Assembly: GCA_947683625.1 (NCBI GenBank)
Contig: CANTUR010000906.1
Location: 496,001 to 560,000, forward strand
Reading direction: 5' to 3'
DNA from: Mallotus nudiflorus
Lineage: Eukaryota; Streptophyta; Magnoliopsida; Malpighiales; Euphorbiaceae
DNA length: 64,000 nt
Below, one piece after another: positions 20,921-32,304 of the stretch. The first letter of the stretch is position 1. Each line of letters begins with the position of its first letter. Both the position numbers and the translations under genes were made by a program. Below the pieces are notes generated by a model. That model saw nothing but the letters and a program-made list of their open reading frames with translations. It had not been told where the DNA came from and made no database searches.

Positions 20921-23061
20921 CTAGGAGTCGGATGAGAAATGAGCATGATGAGCAAGGTACATAGCTTTAAGAGGAGGGGAGCAAGTAGTCATAGGGTAAT
21001 GTGGCAAGTATAAGGGTCCACTAACGGTTTATTTAATGCCTCTATTAACAGAGGGGCATAAAAATCAATAAAACTTAATTTTTAAGTATAATGAAGCCAA
21101 AAATTAAATTAAGAGCATAAGTGAACCTGTGGGTATATTTTAGGGGCAAAAATGTACCTTATCCCAAAAACTAATTAATAAAATTGTTAAATTTTTATTA
21201 ACTTCGTACCAAGGTCCAAGAGTTATTTATTTTTTTTACATATTATTAGAATTTTTATTTTTATTTATTTTATTAATAAAAAGTATTTAATAGTTTTTTT
21301 AATAATTAATAAATTTTTTGGACACTAATAATTAATAAAATTAGTTATACTTAATATAAGTTGAATTTTAATCATAAATCAAAAAAAATTCAAAAGAAAA
21401 AATAAAAATTGCATTCCATTCACCCGCATCATTGTCATCTCATTCACCACCATCACCTGTAAAAATATGTCGCTTAACATCTCCATGAAATTTGCCTAAT
21501 CCTTGCTTGCTTCTTCTCTCAAAGCCGAATCTCTACTAGCCTTTACAGCTCCTACCGGCCCTTTGCAGGCCTCTACCTACTTCCCTTCTTCAGTAGCGTC
21601 TCTATCCCCTTCTTCAGTCATTTCACGAAGTAGTAAAGCTGTTACTTTCTCCCTTGTCGACGACATAATGGAGAAGAGAAGAGAATCACAAAGAGAATAA
21701 ATAAGATGGAGAAGACAATGTCAATGACCACTGCTACCACTTCCTCGATCACCGCCAAATATTTAGGTTTGGTTAATATCAGTTCTGATTTTGGTTAGTA
21801 ATGGGTTTGTGATTTGGTGTTAGATTTGTGATTTTTTTTTTGTTTATCAATGTGATTTTTTTGGTTTATTAATGTGATTTTTTTTATCAATGTGATTTTG
21901 GGTGTTGGATTTATGATTTTGGTTTTGGTTTATCAACCATTTATCAATTTGTTCTTCTTCTTTTTTCTCAATTTTGGTTTTATTTTTGGATAAACAATTG
22001 ATTAGTGTTAATAATTTGAAAATAGTGCAAAGTAGAGGCATGTCTTCTTCTTTGTGATAGTGCAAAGAAAAAAATGATGGTGTTGATTTGTGGTGTTGGT
22101 GCGAAAAGAAGAGAAGAGAATAGTGGTATTAATTTATGGCAGAGTGGTGGTGGTGTGTTACTTTGTTGAAGAGTGGTGGTGATGGTATTGCTTTATGGTA
22201 GAGGAGTGGTGATGGTGGTGGTCTGCGGTCTGGATGAGTAGGTAAAGGAGAGGAGAGGGTACATATGAGAAGTGATGAAATTTCAAGGGGTTAAAATGAT
22301 ATTTTATTCTTAATCAAGTTTGCATTTTAGTCACTAAACTATATATACATATTAATCAATCCACATTCTTAATCAATTAAGGAAAATTTTGGAATTTTTG
22401 TAATTATTAATACTTTTGATCACTGTTTATTCTTTTGACTAACATAATATTCTTAAATTACTTAACGGAGGGGGCAAATAGCTCATGGTATCAAATGTTA
22501 GGGGGTATTTAATTGACTTTTATAAATGCATGAACGAAGTAGTTAGTTTGTCCAAAACTCATTAAGGTAATTGTAATTCACCCTTCAAATAGTTTATCTT
22601 TATTCCTTAATGGTAATGATTTAATTCGTTTTCTAATGCAAAAGATGGAACAAATGATTATGCTTTATTTGGAAGACAACTTGCTCACTTGCAAGATTCC
22701 AACATGGTTGTTTAATTTCAGAAATTTGAGGCATTTAATATTAGCCAGTATAAGGAAATAAGCATGTATTACGATCTTTGCCCCGTTCTTTTTACAAGTC
22801 TCTAACTTTGGAATTTCTTAACCTATTAGGGAATAATTTTTGAAGCAATTTTCCAAATAACATTCATAAATTTGTACCTTTGCAAACACTAATCTTGTTT
22901 GATAATGACTTTTCTGGTTAAGTTCCCAATTTCATCTTAAAAGCGGTAAATGATCATCCAAGGATAAGATTAGCAAGATTCCTAAGACTTTAGGTGGCCT
23001 CAAACATTTGAAGCTATTAAACATGTCACACAATAAGCTCTCAAGAAAAATACTGATACCC

Positions 23062-23520
23062 TGTATTCACAATCTTACTCTAATAAGGACCGTAATCCTT
23101 TATCAATAAGGAGGGATACTCAATTCAAGGTGAACTAGGAAGAAATCTCTAAATCCTTAAAGAGGAAGGAAATATATTATAGAGGTTATTTTATAAAGGA
23201 AATCTATTTTCTCCTAAACAAAGTAATCTTACAAGACTAAGGAATCTTATTCCCCTCAAGTTTATGTATATTCTCTCATACATATATATATATATATATA
23301 TATCATTCCATCTCATATCATTCATTATATTATTCCATCATATTTCCATGATTATTCTACATCAAGCTAGGACTATCATTCTCATTATCATACAAGCAAT
23401 CATCCAACATCCTTCTATTCTACTTTCCTTGTTCTATTATTATTTTTCCTCTCACAAATACTGACTTAAGTGTGAGAGTGTTTGTAAGAGAAACCCTTTT
23501 CACCCAACTTCCTTGTTAAT
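23062..23520 (+). mobile_element. Short LTR-like insertion in the LRR pseudogene
   Basis: About 460 bp separates two LRR segments. Near its right end it has 'ctgacttaagtgtgagagtg', very like the 'TGACTTGAGCGTCGGAGTG' box common near the 3' end of many plant LTRs. It includes a (TA)11 run at 23,281-23,302. I take it as a solo LTR or miniature (TRIM-like) element, but the ends and target duplication are not clear. Confidence 0.35.
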
Positions 23521-24113
23521 GTAGGTTCCATAGCAAGAGATTCAATTTAGAGTTATCAAATACCATTGACATATAAAGTACAAAGACTTTAGACCTATTG
23601 TGGGATAATCTTTCAAGAGAAAGACTAAAGACCTTCATGAAGCTTTTGAACTTGGAATTGAGTAATAAGAAGCTTAAAGGATTGCATTCCAAAAGGTCCT
23701 CAAATGGAAAAGTTAAATGATCCAAATTCATGTGCCAATAACAATCGATTATGCAGCATGCAAATTCAAGTTCCATGCTACAACCCAAGAAATATATTGA
23801 AGTAGTGAAAATGAAAGCAATACATTATTTCATGGGTAATGGCAGTGATTGATACATCTAGGTTTTTCTTTATAGTAATTGTTCTATGGGATGAGTTTTT
23901 TTTTTTTAATGCATGAAATCTATGTTCTGGATTCTTTGTATTTGAATAAATATTGCATACGCTTTAGGACATGTAATTTGGAATAATTCTAAAAGAGCAT
24001 ATAATAATTTACCGGATAGAAATTTGATGTATTACTTTTATTATTTATAAATTTGTGACATATATTTCATAAATAAAAATAGAATTGGTAATGTAAAATA
24101 AAAATAGAATTGG

Positions 24114-24977
24114 TAGCCCTGACATTCGACCCGTGTGGTGCCTAAACTTTCTCAAGTTTAGGCCAGCCAAGCCTCATGAACATGCTCTTAGCATTAATAC
24201 CGAGTGTTCTCCGACTATAGTCAAGTATTGGCGAACCTAACCAACCTCGCATGTTCACTACTATCATTGTTCCCATGTTTCTCGCATATGTTCGAGGCTC
24301 ATGCTCGCATTGTATCCCGCCTAGGCATCCAAGCCTCATTCTTATCTTAAGCCTCGCATTCGCCTTACTGTTCCCGCACATTACCGAAGCCTCGCATTAG
24401 CCTTATGGCTCTCACATATTCAAGGGTCATGTACTTGTTTCACAAGTCCCGCATATAACCAAATCCCGCATTGCCTCAGAATTCCCCTATATGCTTGCGC
24501 ATAGCGCAAGTCATATTGTAACCTCGGGTCTAGGAGAACCACGCACTACGAGCACCTCGGCCTCGTAGTGTCCATAGAGCTCCTTCTCTATGGAGACACC
24601 GAATTCCTCTTTCCTGAACTCGATGCCCGTCACCTAGCTTCACACTAGGGAGCTCACTTAAGGCTGTGTCGTCGAACGTGCACACAAGCCTCGGGGATGG
24701 TGGAGAGCTTACACCGAAGGTACCCCCTAAAGAGCATAAGGAGCACCTTGAAGGTTGGTAGGAGGAGACATCAGAATGTTCCACCCATCACACCTTGATA
24801 AATATATAAATAGTAATATTTATTCATATTTACCAAAATGCCCTTCATTGTACTTTTCCTTTCACATACATCCTTGCTCGGCCATATTATACTTTTCTTG
24901 TCCCACCATGTCCTTAGGATAAGCTAAGGACTCCAAGGGTGCATAGCCCCTAGGGCCCCTTTTGTCGCCCCGTTACA
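24114..24977 (-). repeat. LTR copy A (3' LTR, end truncated)
   Basis: The sequence is nearly identical by eye to LTR B but begins at 'tagccctgac', missing the 'tgtcacgggtcctccatt' end. Differences noticed include 'catacatcc' here against 'catacgtcc' in B and C, and 'gcatagccc' against 'gcatggccc'. The left flank has the tandem 'aaaaatagaattggta' (24,075-24,115). Confidence 0.88.
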
Positions 24978-26200
24978 TTCTCCCCCACTTGAGCAATTGA
25001 CGCCCTCGTCAATTGGCCATCGGAGTTCATGGTTCTCGTCTCTTGTGGTGTTCCATGTCTTCTTCTATTTGATCTCCATCAGCTTGCACTGCCTATTTGT
25101 GCTCTTAAAATTATGTCAACTCTTGACCACTTCTCGCCCTTATCCATCGTGCATCTTGGCTCTCCACCTCTATATTTGAATGTCTTCTCTTAGGTTCTTG
25201 CTTTTACTTCTCAGTAAGGTTTCCCCTGCTTTCATTGCTTTATTCCTATCTCGAGTGTAAATTGTACCTCGCAAGATAAAATAAAGAAGCAACAACAGTA
25301 CATATTGAAAAATAATTCTTATGTCTTATTTGCTCTTTTAATACAAATTCAATGTTAGATAAATTCGCCCTTTGCACATATTTGTACATTAATTAAATAA
25401 CCATCAAAGCTTGTTATATTTGTCAAGGAATTATAAAGGAGCATAATATGACTTACACATTATCTTTGTGTTCATTCAACACTATTATTGTTCATCGCTC
25501 TTGGCCCTCATAGTTTGCTACTTTGCACCTTCCCAAATCCTCGCATCTTTTTTTTTTTTCATGATAGAGTCTCTACTAGCCAACATCTTGCTTTGGTTTA
25601 ATGCTCTTCCTCCTTCACTTGTTACTTCATATGAGCCTTCATATATTTTTTTCGTTCCCATGCCAAAAGGTAGATATCTTGTCCCATTTATGTCTAGGGT
25701 TTTTATTTTGTACATTCCACTTATAAAAGTAACTTGCAGGATAATACATCTCCACAAGATCTTTCTAAAGTGTATCCTAGTACATTCAGGTCCGATGGGT
25801 CATTCGAGAGTAGTATTTTTTTTTCTTGTCTTAATATTAGTAAGAGTTTATGATTTTTGGCTCAACTTGCTTGTGCCTTAGCCTTGAGAGACGATGTCAA
25901 CTCCATCTCTACAAAGCCATAACCCTCCGTCCGCAATTAATTTGATTCGATGAATCTTCTTTCTTGCTTCTTGAAAGTTACTGCATGTCATCCGAGTCAT
26001 TTGCCATCACGTTTTTATAAGTGTTTCAAACCTCAGTAGCATTACTCTTTGTTTATCGCACTTGTATTCCATCCCCTTAGTGATTCCTTGGTTTAGCTAT
26101 ATCGGCACTTATTTTCACCTGCACAAAACACATATATATATATTTCCTCGAAGGTTGCCTCAAGCTCTATTGGCAAACCCTTTTGTAACACGCAAGGCAA

Positions 26201-26326
26201 GGCTACCACAGCCCTCAACAAACACAAATCAAGGCTACAACAGCCCTCAGCAAACACAAATATGGCTACTGCAGCCCTCAACAAACACAAATCAGGGCTA
26301 TCGTAGCCCTCATCAAGCACATATCT
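26201..26326. repeat. Four ~32-bp tandem repeats with hairpin core
   Basis: Units start at 26,201, 26,233, 26,264 and 26,296, each 'ggctaNNNNagccctcaNcaa' followed by 'acacaaat'. The core GGCTAnnnTAGCC is self-complementary; the last copy, gggctatcgtagccc, is a near-perfect palindrome. The array lies in the interior of the non-coding LTR element. Confidence 0.85.
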
Positions 26327-27625
26327 CGCACAACATGTTTCCGCTCACGCACTTTTTTTTTTTTCTTTTCTTTTCTTTTCACTTTCCCTTATTATTATTT
26401 TTTCCTCTTGTTCTTATATATATATATTTTTTTTTTTTTTCTCTTCCTTTTTTTTTTTTTTTTTCACATATTCTCACACTCACAACAGTGGTTACCGCAA
26501 CCACACTCAAATCACCATATTTCACTTATCATTTCATTCATTGCTGTATGGGTTTCACTCCCCCACTTTGAGTCATAATACTCATGAAAATTCCATCACA
26601 TTGGCTTCTCAAGCCTAACTCATGCTCAACGCCTCACTGGCCCTTGAGCCACATCGCATATCGCAATAAGTTCATGCCACTATTTGATAATTCTTATAAT
26701 TCATCAATCGAAAGATATATCTCAATTCTAGCACTTCATCTTTGTGCATTCTTGCATTTCCAATTGTAGGGCATCATCCCTTTACTAGTCTCATAGGACT
26801 AACAATATTTTTGATTCGCCACATTTAATGGGTCCTATCACAACCCTTATTCACATTGTGAATTTTTTTTTTTGTGCACTTTATCTCTCGCATCGAATCA
26901 CATTCATCGCATCTCAATTTAAGGGACATTGTACCCTTTTTGTTTTCGCTTATGGACTATTCAATCGCAACATCGATATTTTTGTCTTATGATTGGCACT
27001 GTTGGCCTCTCATTTAGTACGTTTCTCATCCCACCATGGTTGGCCCTTTTATGCCAATAAGCAATCTTGCTATAATTTTATCAATTGTTCCCTCATTTTA
27101 CTCAAAGTTTCTTTCGAGTATTTGTCAATCTTATAGATTATCCCACCAGGATATGCATCAATACAATGATGCTATTATAGTGTCATATCTGACTAAAGTC
27201 TCGAACACTTTTCGCTTCACATGATCGCATTTTATTTCTCATGTATGAGTTCACTAATAAACTTATGTGTCTCTTCACTTGCTCGCTCTTCACAAGTAAA
27301 TTACGCCTCAATAATTTCTTGTGAGAGTCACAAGTATCAAGAATCCACCAATTTTATTAGTTTGTCAACATACATTTCTGCCTCACCTCAATTTTCCATG
27401 ATATTCATTTAATGAATATCTTCTAGTTCCCACAAGTTTTCATTTACCGATTTTGACACATTGATGTGCTACTAACCATCGCATCCCTCACACTTATTTT
27501 GCTTTAAGAAAATAAGTTTGATTAAATAGTCGCCTACGTGAATAATTGTTAGCCTATAATTATTCATCCTCGTATCAATAGCATCATACTATATAGTAAT
27601 ATTTCCCACATCGCACGTTTTCTTT

Positions 27626-27637
27626 GCTCTGATACCA
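27626..27637 (-). other. Primer-binding site (initiator Met tRNA type)
   Basis: On the minus strand it reads TGGTATCAGAGC, two bases after the LTR end ...CCGTGACA. This is the classic plant Ty1/copia-type PBS. Confidence 0.9.
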
Positions 27638-27639
27638 AA

Positions 27640-28521
27640 TGTCACGGGTCCTCCATTTAGCCCTGACATTCGACCCGTGTGGCACCTAAACTTTCTCAAG
27701 TTTAGGCCAGCCAAGCCTCATGAACATGCTCTTAGCATTAATACCGAGTGTTCTCCGACTATAGTCAAGTATTGGCGAACCTAACCAACCTCGCATGTTC
27801 ACTACTATCATTGTTCCCATGTTTCTCACATATGTTCGAGGCTCATGCTCGCATTGTATCCCGCCTAGGCATCCAAGCCTCATTCTTATCTTAAGCCTCG
27901 CATTCGCCTTACTGTTCCCGCACATTACCGAAGCCTCGCATTAGCCTTATGGCTCTCACATATTCAAGGGTCATGTACTTGTTTCACAAGTCCCGCATAT
28001 AACCAAATCCCGCATTGCCTCAGAATTCCCCTATATGCTTGCGCATAGCGCAAGTCATATTGTAACCTCGGGTCTAGGAGAACCACGCACTACGAGCACC
28101 TCGGCCTCGTAGTGTCCATAGAGCTCCTTCTCTATGGAGACACCGAATTCCTCTTTCCTGAACTCGATGCCCGTCACCTAGCTTCACACTAGGGAGCTCA
28201 CTTAAGGCTGTGTCGTCGAACGTGCACACAAGCCTCGGGGATGGTGGAGAGCTTACACCGAAGGTACCCCCTAAAGAGCATAAGGAGCACCTTGAAGGTT
28301 GGTAGGAGGAGACATCAGAATGTTCCACCCATCACACCTTGATAAATATATAAATAGTAATATTTATTCATATTTACCAAAATGCCCTTCATTGTACTTT
28401 TCCTTTCACATACGTCCTTGCTCGGCCATATTATACTTTTCTTGTCCCACCATGTCCTTAGGATAAGCTAAGGACTCCAAGGGTGCATGGCCCCTAGGGC
28501 CCCTTTTGTCGCCCCGTTACA
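27640..28521 (-). repeat. LTR copy B (5' LTR), 882 bp
   Basis: The complete LTR runs TGTAACGGGGCGAC... to ...GGACCCGTGACA on the minus strand. It has the same 882-bp length as LTR C. Short open frames within it are shared by all copies and are not genes. Confidence 0.93.
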
Positions 28522-28530
28522 TTCAAAATG

Positions 28531-28770
28531 TATGCGAGAAACATGGGAACAATGATAGTAGTGAACATGCGAGGTTGGTTAGGTTCGCCAATACTTGACT
28601 ATAGTCGGAGAACACTCGGTATTAATGCTAAGAGCATGTTCATGAGGCTTGGCTGGCCTAAACTTGAGAAAGTTTAGGCGCCACACGGGTCGAATGTCAG
28701 GGCTAAATGGAGGACCCGTGACATTATTGTCACATACATTTTTAGCTCATCTTGATGTTTCATGATATTA
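28531..28770 (+). repeat. LTR fragment D plus duplicated 47-bp flank
   Basis: 28,531-28,723 is the last 193 bp of the LTR in plus orientation, ending ...CCCGTGACA. It is followed not by a PBS but by 'ttattgtcacatacattttt' and about 27 further bases. The same roughly 47-bp stretch follows LTR C at 29,946-29,991. From about 28,774 the sequence switches to the 3' internal part of the element. This is a rearrangement junction. Confidence 0.85.
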
Positions 28771-28773
28771 TTG

Positions 28774-29945
28774 GTACAATTTACACTCGAGATAGGAATA
28801 AAGCAATGAAAGCAGGGGAAACCTTACTGAGAAGTAAAAGCAAGAACCTAAGAGAAGACATTCAAATATAGAGGTGGAGAGCCAAGATGCACGATGGATA
28901 AGGGCGAGAAGTGGTCAAGAGTTGACATAATTTTAAGAGCACAAATAGGCAGTGCAAGCTGATGGAGATCAAATAGAAGAAGACATGGAACACCACAAGA
29001 GACGAGAACCATGAACTCCGATGGCCAATTGACGAGGGCGTCAATTGCTCAAGTGGGGGAGAATGTAACGGGGCGACAAAAGGGGCCCTAGGGGCCATGC
29101 ACCCTTGGAGTCCTTAGCTTATCCTAAGGACATGGTGGGACAAGAAAAGTATAATATGGCCGAGCAAGGACGTATGTGAAAGGAAAAGTACAATGAAGGG
29201 CATTTTGGTAAATATGAATAAATATTACTATTTATATATTTATTAAGGTGTGATGGGTGGAACATTCTGATGTCTCCTCCTACCAACCTTCAAGGTGCTC
29301 CTTATGCTCTTTAGGGGGTACCTTCGGTGTAAGCTCTCCACCATCCCCGAGGCTTGTGTGCACGTTCGACGACACAGCCTTAAGTGAGCTCCCTAGTGTG
29401 AAGCTAGGTGACGGGCATCGAGTTCAGGAAAGAGGAATTCGGTGTCTCCATAGAGAAGGAGCTCTATGGACACTACGAGGCCGAGGTGCTCGTAGTGCGT
29501 GGTTCTCCTAGACCCGAGGTTACAATATGACTTGCGCTATGCGCAAGCATATAGGGGAATTCTGAGGCAATGCGGGATTTGGTTATATGCGGGACTTGTG
29601 AAACAAGTACATGACCCTTGAATATGTGAGAGCCATAAGGCTAATGCGAGGCTTCGGTAATGTGCGGGAACAGTAAGGCGAATGCGAGGCTTAAGATAAG
29701 AATGAGGCTTGGATGCCTAGGCGGGATACAATGCGAGCATGAGCCTCGAACATATGCGAGAAACATGGGAACAATGATAGTAGTGAACATGCGAGGTTGG
29801 TTAGGTTCGCCAATACTTGACTATAGTCGGAGAACACTCGGTATTAATGCTAAGAGCATGTTCATGAGGCTTGGCTGGCCTAAACTTGAGAAAGTTTAGG
29901 CGCCACACGGGTCGAATGTCAGGGCTAAATGGAGGACCCGTGACA
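28774..29945 (+). mobile_element. Truncated inverted copy of the non-coding LTR element, with LTR C
   Basis: 28,774-29,054 repeats, inverted, the 3' interior found at 25,270-24,987. Then come the polypurine tract GGGGGAGAA (29,055-29,063) and a full 882-bp LTR C at 29,064-29,945. Together with the first copy it forms an inverted repeat with arms of nearly 1.2 kb. A few bases differ, for example 'ccttaataaat' against 'ccttgataaat' in A and B when oriented alike. No primer-binding site or 5' interior is present. Confidence 0.88.
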
Positions 29946-30093
29946 TTATTGTCACATACATTTTTAGCTCATCTTGATGTTTCATGATATTCTTTTTAAA
30001 AATTAACACTCGAGATATATAGATAAGCAATCTGAAAATGTCATTGCTTTGCAAACAATTATTACATCTTTTTCCAGATTCATATGAGTGCAA

Positions 30094-30260
30094 GATTTTT
30101 TTTTGTTAACAGGGAGATTATATGACATAGCTAGGTATTGATAGACTACACAATAGGGGTAGTCCTCTCTTTTAAATTGACGACGACATGATTCAAAACC
30201 TACATTTTAATATGCCTTTGGAGTAGAGTCGGTTTAGCCCTAACGTAGATAAAATGGCTA
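30094..30260 (-). mobile_element. SINE, copy 2
   Basis: Related to copy 1. On the minus strand there is a B-box-like 'GTAGGTTTTGAATCATG', then 'gaggactacccctattgtgt', and it ends 'tccctgttaacaaaaaaaaa'. The tRNA-like A box is less clear than in copy 1. Confidence 0.5.
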
Positions 30261-30286
30261 CTTTATGCCCCAAAAAAATAAGGGCC

Positions 30287-30289
<3 letters not shown>

Positions 30290-30333
<44 letters not shown>
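30290..30333. repeat. (AT)n microsatellite
   Basis: An uninterrupted AT dinucleotide run of about 44 bp following 'gggcccctt'. Confidence 0.95.
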
Positions 30334-30336
<3 letters not shown>

Positions 30337-30787
30337 CAGACACGTAAAAGATTTCTTTTCCAAGAAGAATAGAAAGGTCTCATCTATCAAAAATAATAAT
30401 AAAAAGGCCTCAAATCTTGTTCTTTCCTAATGAGAAAATGGACAAAAGTCAAAAAAGTATGGGTCCATATACCTAAAGTAAAATATTGCCTCAGCCCCTA
30501 AATTCACTTGAGTTGGATCTGCTTTAAAAAGGAGTTACCACTTGACTACCCCCTCATTAGTAAACAAGTAAAAATTCTCTATTTAAAGATAAAACTGCCA
30601 TTTTTGTTTTTCAAAATAAAGAAAAAAATTGTGAATTAAATTGTGAAAAAATATAATTAAAATCATCATGTCATTTCTCCCTTAAGATTATCAATCATCA
30701 ATAATCAATATTTTTTTATTATTTATTTTTCATTGAACTTTTGTTAATGAATAAATAGCTTTTTGACTACCTTAAATGAATTATTTA

Positions 30788-30870
30788 TTTTTTTTATTAA
30801 TAGGGAGATCTATAACCTAAATATTAATTGACTACAGAAAAGGGGCAGCTTTTTTTTTAATACATGACAA
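30788..30870 (-). mobile_element. SINE, copy 3 (3' fragment)
   Basis: 'ttattaatagggagatctat' with 'ttgactacagaaaaggggca' matches the 3' half of SINE copies 1 and 2. The tRNA-like head is absent. The stretch 30,334-30,787 between copies 2 and 3 has no recognisable gene. Confidence 0.4.
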
Positions 30871-30879
30871 CCATAGAAG

Positions 30880-31585
30880 GAAGGAAAGGAAAGAGAGGGG
30901 AAGAGAACAAAAATTATATAAATTTTGTTATATTTGATAACCTCACAATAATTAATAAAGGGAAAAAAGAGAAAGTGTTTGAAGTTGAAATTATTTACAC
31001 CCCAATTTAAAGTGTTATGATTTTCACCTTATATAAGAGAAATGAGGAAAACAATTCTCCTCAAATTCTTTTCTACTCCTAAAATTTTTAATAGCCAAAT
31101 AAGATGAAAATTTATTCCCCTTTTATCCCTTGTCATTCCTCTTACTTTTTCCTCAATCAATGTATAGTTTTAAATCATGTAGAAACCTTATATCTCAACA
31201 TACTCTAGAGAGTAGTGATTAGTTAACTGTTTTCTCACTGATTTAATTAATTAATTATTTTAAAATATCTAATAATATGTTCATATTATTTAAATTTTCA
31301 ATTTTTCAAAATAGAAATTTAACATCATTAATTAATAAGATTTAAGTATCATTTCCACATCATCCGTGAAGCTTGGCCAATTGGCCATACTGTTGCCATA
31401 AACATTATGAAGTTTTGAATTCGAGATCCCATGCCTCCAAATTTGTGTTTCCCCTTCCTTTTAATGTATGAAAAAAAAAATCATTTCCGCATCATAAAAA
31501 AAGTGCCTAGATGGCATGAGCAACATTGCCATGGTTGCTCATGTGAGATGACAATGTATAAGCATGTCATTCCCTATCATTGTAA
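30880..31585. other. Spacer with MITE-like remnants
   Basis: No gene. 30,880-31,170 has a GA-rich left side and a CT-rich right side that pair loosely as inverted ends; its right part ('taatagccaaataa', 'caatcaatgtatagt') recurs at 9,220-9,295, so it is a dispersed element. 31,370-31,580 contains hairpin-prone words such as 'ttggccaattggcca' and several 'atgccat/atggcat' boxes like those in the adjacent Harbinger left end. Confidence 0.4.
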
Positions 31586-32224
31586 GGGCATCCACATTGG
31601 TGGTTCATGGCAAGTGTAATAGGTGTATAACACCACTTGGCATGAAAACGATTGCCATTGTGAGCGTCTCATGCCCATGGTTAGTGTTATGGGCATAATG
31701 TGCATAATGACAGGCTTATGTAAGGGTTTTTTTTTAATTCAAGCAAGAAAAGTGTCACGACCCAAACTAGGAGTCATGACCGGTACTAGGGAATGACAAT
31801 TCTTTCGAGAATCCGGAACCCGTAGCAAGCCTAAGAAATAAAATCATGCAATAATTAAATAAAAGTACGATCAAATTAAAATTTTTCTGAATCAATATAT
31901 AAAATAAATACTCCAAATCCTTTTATAAATGAATACATATTCGTACAATGTTCAAATACAAATTCTCAGAGTATTTAATATCCAAACAAAATAATACACT
32001 TCCAATATAATAACACTACTACTACAGTTTTTAGAATACAATTCAAAGTTCATAATATACATTTGCATAAAATAGCCAGGACTGAAGAACACCGGTGAGG
32101 AACTCTACAACTAAGGTTTGACGATATGGGATCTCCTGAAAAAATAATTGAGGGGGGTCAGACCTCACTGAGTGAATTATTATACTATATATACATGCAA
32201 ACTAAACCATAACAATCAGGCATT

Positions 32225-32227
<3 letters not shown>

Positions 32228-32304
<77 letters not shown>
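32228..32304. repeat. (TA)n-(CA)n compound microsatellite
   Basis: About 60 bp of TA followed by a short CA run (cacacacacacacaca), inside the solo LTR. Confidence 0.95.

Larger units (their letters stand above)
19240..21165. mobile_element. Inner Mutator-like element (Pack-MULE-like), perfect 10-bp TSD
   Basis: The left end 'gggataaggtacatttttat' and the right end 'aaaaatgtaccttatccc' are inverted repeats, and both sides are flanked by AAAAACTAAT (19,230-19,239 and 21,166-21,175). The 10-bp duplication fits a Mutator-like element. Length 1,926 bp. No transposase; it carries an RNase H-like fragment (19,440-19,682), a CT-rich tract (20,540-20,610) and a GAA microsatellite. The perfect duplication suggests it is younger than the outer element. 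Confidence 0.85.
18759..22583. mobile_element. Outer Mutator-like element with ~130-bp TIRs
   Basis: The left end 'ggtaaattatgattacgccc' is matched by the right end, read in reverse complement as 'gggtgaattacaattacctt'. The match runs on through 'caaactaactacttc', 'aaaagtcaattaaatac' and 'ccccctccgtta', giving arms of about 130 bp. Flanks 'ttcaaacat' (18,749-18,757) and 'ttcaaatag' (22,584-22,592) look like a decayed 9-bp target duplication, the Mutator size. No transposase is visible. It lies in the LRR pseudogene and hosts the inner element at 19,240-21,165. Confidence 0.8.
18145..23790 (+). pseudogene. Leucine-rich-repeat receptor-like protein, disrupted
   Basis: Plus-strand pieces read as LRRs: 'LANFTKFVELYTSGNAFS' (from about 18,147), 'NNFTRAIPLWLCWLKELPSL' (18,635-18,700), 'DNLLTCKIPTWLFNFRNL' (22,670-22,730), 'KIPKTLGGLKHLKLLNMSHN' (22,970-23,030), and a C-terminal extracellular end 'GPQMEKLNDPNSCANNNRLC' (23,690-23,750), as in receptor-like proteins. 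They match the LxxLxLxxNxxxGxIP repeat that would bind ligands at the cell surface. Many stops and frameshifts are present. A 3.8-kb Mutator-like element (18,759-22,583) and a roughly 460-bp insert (23,062-23,520) interrupt it. No kinase domain is visible after 23,790. Confidence 0.75.
24114..28521 (-). mobile_element. Non-coding LTR retrotransposon (LARD/TRIM-like), young
   Basis: On the minus strand: 5' LTR 28,521-27,640, primer-binding site TGGTATCAGAGC (27,637-27,626), about 2.65 kb of internal DNA, polypurine tract GGGGGAGAA (24,986-24,978), 3' LTR 24,977-24,114. The PBS matches the initiator-Met tRNA end used by Ty1/copia elements. The interior shows no gag, protease, RT or integrase motif on either strand; it is CT-rich on the plus strand with long T runs (26,340-26,475). 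It must have moved using another element's proteins. The 3' LTR lacks its last roughly 18 bp, so no target duplication can be checked on that side. Confidence 0.85.

Noticed and set aside
22020..22260. GGT/GTG-rich stretch as a possible coding or telomere-like repeat
   Set aside because: Irregular 'gtggtggtgatgg' runs without a fixed unit or open frame; simple low-complexity DNA in the outer Mutator-like element.
23516..23788. 90-codon minus-strand frame
   Set aside because: It is the antisense shadow of the LRR receptor C-terminal remnant, which reads clearly on the plus strand ('GPQMEKLNDPNS').
25468..26769. Hydrophobic plus-strand frames in the interior of the non-coding LTR element
   Set aside because: Low-complexity translations of CT-rich DNA with poly-T runs; the element's sense strand is minus and no gag/pol motif fits either strand.
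24142..29899. Identical 79- and 84-codon open frames seen four times or so (24,142-24,784, 27,686-28,328, 29,257-29,899)
   Set aside because: They lie entirely inside the 882-bp LTR copies A, B and C and repeat because the LTRs are nearly identical. No protein motif.
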